From Sinomicrobium soli (GTDB lineage: Bacteria; Bacteroidota; Bacteroidia; Flavobacteriales; Flavobacteriaceae): 64,000 nt of DNA. This document shows, piece after piece, positions 28,971 through 37,324 of the stretch. Position 1 is the first letter of the stretch. Every line of letters starts with the position of its first letter. Location of the stretch: positions 1-64,000 of the forward strand of contig NZ_QLNV01000004.1 in assembly GCF_003285545.1 (NCBI RefSeq). The letters are read 5' to 3'. Both the position numbers and the translations under genes were made by a program. The notes under the pieces are model-generated. The model was not told the DNA's origin and searched no databases. It saw only the letters and a program-made list of their open reading frames with translations.

Positions 28971-29582
28971 CTAAACCTCCATCTTTTTCAGTTCCCTATA
29001 GTTCCTGTTGAGCCGTCGCAGCAGGAAACCGTAGAGCAAAAGGTAGACCCCCAGGCACAGGCCTATCATCAGTGCAGTGACCAATACTGCAAGGGCCATA
29101 AGAATGAGGTGGTCTCCTAACTCCGAATGCTGTTTATATACGGCCCAGCCCCCCTGTTTTTTGACATACATGATTACAGAGGTGCATACGGAGGTGATGA
29201 AAATGACGGAGAGGTTGAAAATGATGTAGTGCTTTACTGTTTTCCGCGCCCTGAGAATGGAATCCATCAGTCCTTTTACCGAGGATGTGGCGGATATTTT
29301 TTTGTAGTTTGTATAGAACCGGAACACAAAATAAATAATGACCGGATACGCGAGGTACGACAGTACATCCACAAAGAGATAGTTCATTTGCTCCATATAG
29401 GCAGGCGTATAGAACAGGAAGACCAATCCTATCGACAGTTCCACCATACTTATGATGAATATCCATTTTACATTGGAGGACGATTTTTTCAGGATCATTT
29501 TATAGATATCCTGATAGGATAGTTTCGGCAGTGATGCTTCCCTTTTCTTCCAGTCCTTTTTTAACAGCTCAAACTCATCCAT
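28971..29582 (-). CDS. Four-helix membrane protein paired with an ECF sigma factor (possible anti-sigma)
   Basis: A 203-residue protein with a polar N-terminus (MDEFELLKKDWKKREASLPKLSYQDIYKMILKKSSS) and four membrane segments. Its ATG at 29582 comes two bases after the stop of the sigma gene (TGATCATG), so they are translationally coupled. A GTG at 29588 would add two residues. I recognise no zinc-binding anti-sigma motif or FecR domain. The coupling and cytoplasmic N-terminus suggest it controls the sigma factor, which is inference. Confidence 0.7.
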   Translation of the reverse strand: MDEFELLKKDWKKREASLPKLSYQDIYKMILKKSSSNVKWIFIISMVELSIGLVFLFYTPAYMEQMNYLFVDVLSYLAYPVIIYFVFRFYTNYKKISATSSVKGLMDSILRARKTVKHYIIFNLSVIFITSVCTSVIMYVKKQGGWAVYKQHSELGDHLILMALAVLVTALMIGLCLGVYLLLYGFLLRRLNRNYRELKKMEV

Positions 29583-29584
29583 GA

Positions 29585-30079
29585 TCACGGGTTCAGTATA
29601 GTTCGCAATTTAGATTTTATCCGGTTCATTTTTACACGGGCATTGACTTCGGTAATGCCCAGTGTTTCGGATATTTCCTTGTAGCTCCTGTCTTCGAGGT
29701 ATAGAAAGATCAGTGCTTTTTCCACGTCGCTAAGTTGTTTTATAGCGTCGTACATCAGTTTCAGTTGTTGCTCTTCTTCATCGTTGTATTCGTTGTATTT
29801 GAGATTGTTCAACACATGTTCATAATGGTCGCCCCGCACACTCTTTTTCGATTTCCGGTAAAGTGTTATGGCAGTATTCAATGCTACCCTGTACATCCAG
29901 GTGCTGAATTTGGATTCTCCCCGGAATTTTGGAAAGGCCTTCCACAGCTGAATGGTTATTTCCTGGAACAGGTCATTGTGCTCATCCTGCCCGGAAGTAT
30001 AGATCCGGCATACCTTATGCACAATGTTTTGATGCTTTTCCAGTTGAGTGATAAAGCGATGTTCCAGGTCCTTGTCCAC
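29585..30079 (-). CDS. ECF-type RNA polymerase sigma factor
   Basis: A 164-residue sigma-70 family protein. Region 2 (about 10-75) contains DLFQEITIQLWKAFPKFRGESKFSTWMYRVALNTAI. Region 4 (about 110-160) contains LSDVEKALIFLYLEDRSYKEISETLGITEVNARVKMNRIKSKL. It is the first gene of a two-gene unit with the membrane protein. A TTTATTTG sequence at 30130-30137 (minus strand) is a near-match to a -7 box. The regulon is unknown. Confidence 0.88.
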   Translation of the reverse strand: MDKDLEHRFITQLEKHQNIVHKVCRIYTSGQDEHNDLFQEITIQLWKAFPKFRGESKFSTWMYRVALNTAITLYRKSKKSVRGDHYEHVLNNLKYNEYNDEEEQQLKLMYDAIKQLSDVEKALIFLYLEDRSYKEISETLGITEVNARVKMNRIKSKLRTILNP

Positions 30080-30151
30080 AGTTTAGAATAATGTTTGACA
30101 ATGAGTAGCAATTTCCCTCTTTTTGTTACAAATAAAAAATGAAGGGTGTTG

Positions 30152-30250
30152 GAAGCCGGAAGCACGGAGCACGAAGTTGGAAGTACGGGAGCTGTCATCC
30201 CGGCCGTAGCGCCTGTCCCGACCTTTTAGCCGGGGGAGGGATCTCCGGGC
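30152..30250. repeat. Second intergenic repeat family, copy upstream of ndh
   Basis: It matches 25041-25149 in order: AGCCGGAAGCACG, GTCATCCC, CCCGACC...GCCGGGGGAGGG, TCTCCGGG. Confidence 0.55.
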
Positions 30251-30280
30251 TTTCGGTAATGCTCTCGGGTAAAATTTAAA

Positions 30281-30343
30281 TACTTTTGCCCTGTAATTTT
30301 GCCTGCTGTTCATGGTGTAAACAATATTTAAGAATTACCTTTG
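30281..30343 (+). promoter_or_regulatory. Three TAnnTTTG -7 boxes upstream of ndh
   Basis: TACTTTTG at 30281-30288, TAATTTTG at 30294-30301 and TACCTTTG at 30336-30343 each match the consensus perfectly. The gene starts at 30466. Multiple start sites are likely. Confidence 0.5.
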
Positions 30344-30465
30344 CACTGTCTGTGATCTCCCGGAGGTGATCCGTGAGACCTGAGACAGAAAAACGAATTA
30401 AAACATCCGGCAATGGATGCCGGAATCTTTTAAACCTCACCCGGTGAGTAAAATTCGATCTTTCT

Positions 30466-31776
30466 ATGAATATTCCGAAAACCAGTTTTCCCAGGGTCGT
30501 AATCATAGGCGGAGGCTTTGCCGGCCTGGAACTGGCAAAACGCCTGGGGAAGCAGGACCTGCAGGTGGTTATGCTCGACAGGCACAATTATCACACCTTT
30601 CAGCCGCTTTTATACCAGGTGACCACCGGAGGGCTCGAGCCCGATTCTATAGCCTATCCCATACGGAAGGTACTGAAAAATTACCCTAATTCCTACTTTC
30701 GCCTTGCCGAGGTAGAGCAGGTGGTACCGGAAAAAAAGATAATAAAGACCGATATAGGGGAGATCACGTACGATTACCTGGTGATAGCTACCGGTTCCAG
30801 GACAAATTATTTTGGTAATGAGGCGGTGAAGAACAACGGGATGGCCATGAAAACCATTCCGCAGTCACTGAACCTGAGAAGCCTTATTCTCGAGAATTTC
30901 GAACAGGCACTGCTCACCAATAACCTGGACAGGAGAAATGCCCTGATGAATTTTGTCATCGTAGGTGCCGGCCCCACCGGGGTAGAGCTCGCAGGGGCGC
31001 TTGCAGAGATCAAGAAAGGGATACTTCCTAAAGACTATCCCGATCTCGATATACGCCAGATGCAGATCAACCTGGTCCAGGGTACCGACAGGATCCTCGA
31101 TGCCATGAGCCCGAAAGCATCAAAAAAGGCAGCAGAATTCCTGGAAAAACTCGGGGTGAATATATGGACGGGTACTATTGTCACGAACTACGACGGCTAT
31201 ACCGTAGCTACCAATGCCGACCTGTCCTTTGAAACGGAAACCCTGATATGGACCGCCGGAGTGGAAGGGGCCACACTGAAAGGGATTGACGGAAAAGACC
31301 TGGTTGCCAGAGGCAACAGGGTAAAAGTGGACGAATTCAATCAGGTAGAAGGCTTTAAGGATATTTTTGCCATCGGCGACGTGGCGTATATGCCTACGGA
31401 AAAATATCCGCACGGGCATCCCATGATGGCCCAGCCCGCCATACAACAGGGAAAACTGCTGGGAAGTAACCTCGTAAAATACATACAGGGCAAACCCATG
31501 AAACCATTCCGGTATTTCGACAAGGGGTCGATGGCTACCGTGGGGAGGAACAAGGCTGTGGTAGACCTGCCACACTGGAAGTTTCAGGGGGTTTTTGCAT
31601 GGTTCGTATGGATATTCGTACACCTGTTTGCCCTTATCGGATTTAAAAATAAAATGGTGGTCTTCGTCAACTGGCTCTACAATTATATCCGCTTCGACCG
31701 GGAAGCCAGGCTCATTATACGCCCGTATAAGAAAAAAGGCCGTGAAGCTGCCGTAAAGAAAGAGGCAGAGCAATAG
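30466..31776 (+). CDS. ndh: Type II NADH dehydrogenase (NAD(P)/FAD-dependent oxidoreductase)
   Basis: A 436-residue flavoprotein. FAD-binding Rossmann motif VVIIGGGFAGLELAKRLG (about 10-27), NADH-binding motif FVIVGAGPTGVELAGALAEI (about 163-182), and the second FAD motif FAIGDVAYM (about 303-311). The C-terminus is basic with an amphipathic/hydrophobic stretch (FAWFVWIFVHLFALIGFKNKMVVFVNW) for membrane attachment. It passes electrons from NADH to quinone without pumping protons. The length fits the family. Confidence 0.92.
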   Translation: MNIPKTSFPRVVIIGGGFAGLELAKRLGKQDLQVVMLDRHNYHTFQPLLYQVTTGGLEPDSIAYPIRKVLKNYPNSYFRLAEVEQVVPEKKIIKTDIGEITYDYLVIATGSRTNYFGNEAVKNNGMAMKTIPQSLNLRSLILENFEQALLTNNLDRRNALMNFVIVGAGPTGVELAGALAEIKKGILPKDYPDLDIRQMQINLVQGTDRILDAMSPKASKKAAEFLEKLGVNIWTGTIVTNYDGYTVATNADLSFETETLIWTAGVEGATLKGIDGKDLVARGNRVKVDEFNQVEGFKDIFAIGDVAYMPTEKYPHGHPMMAQPAIQQGKLLGSNLVKYIQGKPMKPFRYFDKGSMATVGRNKAVVDLPHWKFQGVFAWFVWIFVHLFALIGFKNKMVVFVNWLYNYIRFDREARLIIRPYKKKGREAAVKKEAEQ

Positions 31777-31793
31777 CACACCGTGGAAGTTTT

Positions 31794-32333
31794 TTAAAAT
31801 ATAATACGCTCCCGTAGTATTTTATAAGCTTTCCACAATTGATTTTCAACGGTTTTTACGGAAATATTCAGCATTTCCGCTATTTCCCGGTATTTGTAAC
31901 CTTTCATTTTGTGAAGGATGATAATCTGTTTGCACTTATCAGGCAGCTCGTCAATGGCATCCCTCAGTTTCTGCTGTATCATATCCCGTTGGTCCTGGTT
32001 ATCCTCTTCCGAGATAAGGATTTCCCGGTAGAGATCAACAGTAACAGATGTGAAATTCCTGTTTTTCCGGAAGTGGTCAATAAATTGATTGTAACAGGCA
32101 CTGTACATGTAGTTCTTCAGAGAAGTGTGAAAGGAAATAGTCTCTTTTTTTTCCCAAAGCCGGATAAAAGTCACCTGTACGATATCTTCTGCAGTCTGTA
32201 CATCATGACAAAATCCCAAAATAAAATATGTCAATTCATCATACAGTGCGTTAAAGAGGTATTCGAAAGCTCTTTCCTTACCGGATTGCAAATCCTTGAT
32301 CAAATCTACACCGTCCTGGAGAGAGTATCCCAT
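31794..32333 (-). CDS. ECF sigma factor of the SusCD locus (FecI-like)
   Basis: A 179-residue sigma-70 family protein. Region 2 contains RAFEYLFNALYDELTYF and AEDIVQVTFIRLWEKK. Region 4 contains ELPDKCKQIIILHKMKGYKYREIAEMLNISVKTVENQLWKA, typical of the Bacteroidota expansion of FecI-type sigmas. It is divergent from the FecR anti-sigma gene and next to a SusC with an STN domain, so it should switch on the downstream locus when substrate is bound. A near-consensus minus-strand CATATTTG sits upstream. Confidence 0.92.
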   Translation of the reverse strand: MGYSLQDGVDLIKDLQSGKERAFEYLFNALYDELTYFILGFCHDVQTAEDIVQVTFIRLWEKKETISFHTSLKNYMYSACYNQFIDHFRKNRNFTSVTVDLYREILISEEDNQDQRDMIQQKLRDAIDELPDKCKQIIILHKMKGYKYREIAEMLNISVKTVENQLWKAYKILRERIIF

Positions 32334-32463
32334 TTTTACATTTTTAACTTAATAGTTGACAAATATGATGTTTGATATGCAAAAATTGAAAAAAAATATC
32401 AAACTGAGATAGGGGTTTTGCGAAACAATTACGTCAACTGTATAAAAACAAGCAAAAACAAAT

Positions 32464-33726
32464 ATGCCGGAACAGCATTTTTCATATTTGATACAACAAT
32501 TTTTTCTGGACAAAATCTCTGAAAAAGAGCTGTCTGAGCTGGATCAGCTCCTGAAGACAGACGAGACTTCCAGGGAAGAGTTTGCGGCCTATGCCAGGCT
32601 TCATCACAAATTGTCAGGAATGGCATATTCCCCGAAAGGCAATAAAAAGAAGGAAGCATTATTTCAATCTGTTTTACAAAAGATCAACTCCGGGGAAAGC
32701 CTTGATCCGGATAAGGACAACTTCCGGACCGCAAAAGCACCACACCGTGAAACCGAAGAAGTAAAAACGGGCAGGTACAGGTCTGCACGTAGTATCGCAA
32801 GAAGGAGGTTTATTTACGGCCTGGCAGCCTCTGTGGTGGTCCTGATTGGGATAACCTTTTTTTACCGCACTTTTCAAACACCGCCGTCTATTGAAAAATA
32901 TTCGAAATTTAAACTGCAATCACCCAGCCATGAAGGGGATGTCCGGTTAATAGTTGATGGTGAGGAGATCGATATCAATGAAGCAAATCCCGTAATATCT
33001 TATTCGGAATCGGGAGAGAGGATCGATATCAATGAAAAGCAGGCCGTACACCAAAAGACCGTGGATAAGGACAACTACAATACTGTAGTAGTACCCTATG
33101 GGAAACGCTCGTCCGTATTACTGGCAGACGGAACAAAAGTATGGCTGAACTCGGGGTCTGTACTGACTTATCCTTCCCGTTTTTCCAAAAAGAGAAGAGA
33201 GGTATATCTCGAGGGACAGGCCGTTTTTGATGTATCTCACGATGCGAAAAAGCCTTTTTATGTGTTGAGTGCGGGCCAGGTTGTAAAAGTATTGGGAACG
33301 ATTTTCGACGTACGGAGCTATCCCGATGAGGACTTTTCCCGGACCGTGCTGAAAAGCGGAAGTGTGGAGATCACTTACCCGGAGGTTTCCACAGAACATT
33401 CAACAGTACGGATAACACCCAATACACTTGCCATGTTCGACAAAACCAGTGGAGATGTCGCGCGTATGGACGTTGATGCCGATAGCTATATGTCATGGAG
33501 GGAAGGAGTGTTTGTATTTGAGAACGAGAAGGTTGAGGAAATTGCGAAAACAATATCGAGATATTACGGAGTTGAGATTGAACTGGACGGAGAATTCGAG
33601 AACATAACAACATACTCCGGAAAACTGGATATGAAAGCATCCCTGGAGGATGTCCTGGATATTATCAAAGGTTCCCTGTATTTTGATTACAGAAGGGAGT
33701 CGGGCAAGATTATACTAACTAACTGA
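32464..33726 (+). CDS. FecR-type anti-sigma factor with DUF4974 domain
   Basis: A 420-residue inner-membrane regulator. The N-terminal cytoplasmic anti-sigma region is about 1-115, with one membrane helix at about 117-137 (FIYGLAASVVVLIGITFFY). The periplasmic FecR domain (about 200-310) contains VVVPYGKRSSVLLADGTKVWLNSGSVLTYP, and the C-terminal DUF4974 region (about 345-418) contains VEEIAKTISRYYGVEIE and LEDVLDIIKGSLYFDYR. It holds the divergent ECF sigma until the STN domain of SusC signals substrate. Confidence 0.92.
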   Translation: MPEQHFSYLIQQFFLDKISEKELSELDQLLKTDETSREEFAAYARLHHKLSGMAYSPKGNKKKEALFQSVLQKINSGESLDPDKDNFRTAKAPHRETEEVKTGRYRSARSIARRRFIYGLAASVVVLIGITFFYRTFQTPPSIEKYSKFKLQSPSHEGDVRLIVDGEEIDINEANPVISYSESGERIDINEKQAVHQKTVDKDNYNTVVVPYGKRSSVLLADGTKVWLNSGSVLTYPSRFSKKRREVYLEGQAVFDVSHDAKKPFYVLSAGQVVKVLGTIFDVRSYPDEDFSRTVLKSGSVEITYPEVSTEHSTVRITPNTLAMFDKTSGDVARMDVDADSYMSWREGVFVFENEKVEEIAKTISRYYGVEIELDGEFENITTYSGKLDMKASLEDVLDIIKGSLYFDYRRESGKIILTN

Positions 33727-33858
33727 TAAATAATATAAAAAACCGGAGTGATATGAAAAAATAGACCAGCAAAAACAAAAAGCCAGGAGATGTTCCCGCA
33801 TCCCCTGACCATTAATTACAGTTTAACGGTTCGCCAACCATTAACACATAACAAAATT

Positions 33859-36800
33859 ATGAATAAAAATACTATTGTCCTTTTTTTATCCTGTAAAAAA
33901 AGCGTAGAAAGGTTTTTATGGCACATGATCAGAATCTTCGTTTTATCTGTATGTCTCGGGCTGAGTAGCATTTACGCAGAAGATTCCCGTTCGCAAACAA
34001 GAATTGATATCAATGTTCAGGATGCAGCCCTGAAAGAGGTTTTTGAGAATATCGAGAGGAAAACCGATTATATATTCTTTTACCCCGACGGGGTGCAACA
34101 GAGCAAACGAAAGGTGTCGATTAAAGCCAGGAATGAATCAGTAGTTAATATTCTTCAGCAAGTATTACGGCCCGATTACACCTTTAAAATTGTTGACCGG
34201 CAGATTATAGTCTCGCTTTCGAGGAACGCCGCTCCTCTGGAAGATAACTCCGAAACAGCTCACACCGTTCAGTCTATAGTTACAGGACATATAAGAGATA
34301 TAGACGGAGCCCCTTTGCCGGGGGTGAGCGTTTTTATCAAGGGTTCAGGTAAGGGTGTGGTTACCGATTTTGACGGGAATTATAACCTGGAGGCCGCTAT
34401 AGGCGACGTTCTCGTGTTTAAGTATCTGGGGATGGAGACCCAGGAGGTCGCGGTAAGAAACTTTGAGCCTTTGAACGTGATGATGAAGGAAAACGTAGAC
34501 GAGCTCAGCGAAGTAGTGGTAACGGGATACCAGACCCAGGAACGGAGAACGATAACCGGGGCGATGGCTCAGCTGAAATCGGAAGTTATACAGGAAATTC
34601 CGGTACAGTCTTTTGACCAGGCCATGCAGGGTAGAATGGCTGGCGTACTGGTACAGAGTGCTTCCGGACTTCCGGGAGGGCCGATAAGTATCCAGATCCG
34701 GGGCCAGGGCTCTATCAGTGCCGGAAATTCTCCTCTTTTTATTGTTGATGGTGTGGAGGTAAACTCGGAAGATTCCGCGAGTAATGTTTCTGCTTCAAAC
34801 CCATTGGATTTTATGGACCCCAACGACATCGAGTCCATAGAGGTGCTGAAAGATGCCGCCGCCGCTTCTATTTACGGGGCTCAGGCGGCGAACGGAGTAG
34901 TGCTGATCACCACCAAAAGTGCAAAAGCAGGACCTACGAAGTTTACTGTAGGATACAGAAAAGGAGTGGTGACACCCCTGGAATTTCTGGAAATGCTGAA
35001 TACCCAGCAGTACCTGAATGTCAGGATGGAGGCAGTGTCTAATTTGAACCCTGACTGGAGCAGCGAGCAGGCACGTACCGAAGTTTTAAGGCAGAGCCTG
35101 CTGCCTATAACCCTTACCGATGCCGAGATCGCCGCCCTTCCTACTTACGATTGGCAGAAAGAGGCCTTCAAGCCGGCCTTTTCGGATAAGGTCAATGTGG
35201 CAATGACCGGCGGGTCGGACAAAACCAAGTTCAGGATCTCGGGCTCTTATGAAAAGGCAGAAGCTACGATTGCCCCTAACGATTTTACAAGAGGGTCTCT
35301 TTACATACGCCTCAATCACGATGTCAATGACAAATTAAACCTGTGGCTGAGCACTACCCTGAGCCAGGTAAACAGGAATGCGGGGTACCGTTCCTATGGT
35401 TCCTATGCTTATTTCTCTTCTCCTCAGTATACGGCCTCACTAATGCTGCCCTTTCTCGCGATCAAAAATGAGGATGGTTCATGGAACGCGCCCGTACGTT
35501 TTCCCGGGAATGCACCCTATAATGCCCTCCAGGCGGCAGAATACAATACGCAGCTGGCCAGGACCAGAAACCTTTTCGGTGTTTTCCGGCTTACCTATAA
35601 ACTGAGCGATAAGCTACAGTTTCAGTCCAGGTTTGGCCTGACCTATAGAAATTACGATACCGAATTTTATATAGACCCCCGTTCCCAGGAAGGGGCTAAC
35701 AGGGCGGGATACAAATCATTCCGCTACCAGAACTCAAACATCTTTACGAATTCGACTACGCTGACCTATGATACTACCTTTACAGGAGGCCACCAGTTAA
35801 ACGCACTGGCAGGTGTGGAGTACAGGGGGTATAACAGACAACGGGTGGGTGCTACTTCAGAAGGTTTTCCTACCTATCAATTCCGGTATATGTCTTCGGC
35901 CTCAACTATATTGGGGGCCTATGAGAACGGAACGGAAAACAAAAGGGCAGGGGCATTCTCACAAGTGAATTATAACTTCAGGAAAAAGTATATGGTGAGT
36001 GGTGTCCTGCGTTATGACGGTTCTTCCAGGTTCGGGGCCGATAATCAGTACGGGCTGTTCCCTGCCGTATCGGTAGGATGGGATATTGCCAGGGAAGGTT
36101 TTATGAGAGGACAAAGTGTGGCAAACCAGTTAAAACTGCGTCTCAGCTACGGCGAAACCGGAAACAGCGCTATCAGTGATTTTGCAAGCCGGGCCCTGTG
36201 GGACGGAAGTGCTTCGTATGGAGGGCTTCCCGGTACAGTACGGACCCAACTGGCGAATGACGACCTAAGATGGGAACGAAATGTGAGTTATAATATAGGC
36301 CTGGATTTCTCCCTGTACAAAAAGATACTGTACGGTTCGGTAGATATCTACCGCAGATTGAGCAAGGACCTTTTGATCAATACTCCCGTAGCCTGGCACA
36401 GCGGCTTTGCCGATATTTACAGAAACGTAGGGGAAGTAAAGAACGAAGGGCTGGAGATCGACCTGAATTCAGACCTTATCAAATCGGGAGACTTTAAGTG
36501 GACTGCCAATTTTAATATTGCTTTTTTAAAGAATAGGGTTACCAAACTCTACGAAGGTGTTGTGGAAGTAGGTGAAGAAGGTGAGGAAGCTGTTGAAGAG
36601 GTTGTGTCCTTGCCGGGGTCACCCGGTATCCGTGTGGGATGGCCGTTGCAAACCAACTTCCGCCACCAGTATGCCGGGGTTAATGCGGCTACCGGAAAAC
36701 CCATGTGGTGGCATGGAGAAGACAGGTTGTCTTATGCTCCTGGAACGCAAGGGGGGGCAAGCTATACCCCGCACGGGAGGGGAAGCCGTCTTTCCGATTA

Positions 36801-37299
36801 CTTCGGAGGGTTGAGCAATAGCTTTTCCTATAAGAGTTTTGAACTGGATGTTTTCTTCCAGTACGATATGGGAAGGGAGTTGTACAACACGACCAATACG
36901 AGAATTTATACCAACGGGTCGCAACAGACAAATTCACTGCTTCGGGCCTATGAAGAGAGCTGGAAATACCCGGGACAGATCACTGCTTTCCCAAGACCTA
37001 TCGACGCAGGATTTGAACATCTTGCTGCAGACCATACAAGGTCTTCAAACAGGTTTCTGGAGGATGCTTCCTATATCCGGCTCAAGCAGATCTCGCTCAA
37101 GTATAACCTGCCCCGTAAATATATGATCAAAGGGCTCGATTCTTTTAGTATTTACGCTACGGCGACCAATGTGCTGACCTGGACGAAATGGACAGGCTAT
37201 GATCCGGAGTTCTATATAGCAGATAGCAACTTTACCTCAAATACCGGTCAGATACCGCAGACCAGGAACTTTATTTTCGGGGTGGATCTCTCTTTTTAA
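33859..37299 (+). CDS. SusC/RagA-type TonB-dependent receptor with STN signalling domain
   Basis: A 1146-residue outer-membrane transporter. After the signal peptide comes an STN domain (about 30-82; IDINVQDAALKEVFENIERK..). A carboxypeptidase-D-like domain follows (about 120-195; VTGHIRDIDGAPLPGVSVFIKG), then the plug (about 205-330; GYQTQERRTITGAM, AASIYGAQAANGVVLITTK) and a 22-strand barrel ending in ..NFIFGVDLSF. The ATG at 33859 gives a proper export signal, and the longer reading from 33790 does not. It should import the locus substrate with SusD and relay its presence to FecR. The STN domain marks it as the trigger of the sigma cascade. Confidence 0.93.
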   Translation: MNKNTIVLFLSCKKSVERFLWHMIRIFVLSVCLGLSSIYAEDSRSQTRIDINVQDAALKEVFENIERKTDYIFFYPDGVQQSKRKVSIKARNESVVNILQQVLRPDYTFKIVDRQIIVSLSRNAAPLEDNSETAHTVQSIVTGHIRDIDGAPLPGVSVFIKGSGKGVVTDFDGNYNLEAAIGDVLVFKYLGMETQEVAVRNFEPLNVMMKENVDELSEVVVTGYQTQERRTITGAMAQLKSEVIQEIPVQSFDQAMQGRMAGVLVQSASGLPGGPISIQIRGQGSISAGNSPLFIVDGVEVNSEDSASNVSASNPLDFMDPNDIESIEVLKDAAAASIYGAQAANGVVLITTKSAKAGPTKFTVGYRKGVVTPLEFLEMLNTQQYLNVRMEAVSNLNPDWSSEQARTEVLRQSLLPITLTDAEIAALPTYDWQKEAFKPAFSDKVNVAMTGGSDKTKFRISGSYEKAEATIAPNDFTRGSLYIRLNHDVNDKLNLWLSTTLSQVNRNAGYRSYGSYAYFSSPQYTASLMLPFLAIKNEDGSWNAPVRFPGNAPYNALQAAEYNTQLARTRNLFGVFRLTYKLSDKLQFQSRFGLTYRNYDTEFYIDPRSQEGANRAGYKSFRYQNSNIFTNSTTLTYDTTFTGGHQLNALAGVEYRGYNRQRVGATSEGFPTYQFRYMSSASTILGAYENGTENKRAGAFSQVNYNFRKKYMVSGVLRYDGSSRFGADNQYGLFPAVSVGWDIAREGFMRGQSVANQLKLRLSYGETGNSAISDFASRALWDGSASYGGLPGTVRTQLANDDLRWERNVSYNIGLDFSLYKKILYGSVDIYRRLSKDLLINTPVAWHSGFADIYRNVGEVKNEGLEIDLNSDLIKSGDFKWTANFNIAFLKNRVTKLYEGVVEVGEEGEEAVEEVVSLPGSPGIRVGWPLQTNFRHQYAGVNAATGKPMWWHGEDRLSYAPGTQGGASYTPHGRGSRLSDYFGGLSNSFSYKSFELDVFFQYDMGRELYNTTNTRIYTNGSQQTNSLLRAYEESWKYPGQITAFPRPIDAGFEHLAADHTRSSNRFLEDASYIRLKQISLKYNLPRKYMIKGLDSFSIYATATNVLTWTKWTGYDPEFYIADSNFTSNTGQIPQTRNFIFGVDLSF

Positions 37300-37324
37300 A
37301 ATTAATACTAAAAAATATACGGCT

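Larger units (their letters stand above)
30080..30465. other. 386-base divergent region with a repeat and three consensus -7 boxes
   Basis: It holds the promoter of the ECF sigma gene, a repeat of the second family (30152-30250), three plus-strand TAnnTTTG boxes (30281, 30294, 30336) and a ~120-base leader before ndh. The leader contains CTGTCT...AGACAG (about 30346-30351 with 30381-30386), enclosing a GATCTCC...GGTGATC segment that can fold. No gene is seen. Confidence 0.5.
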
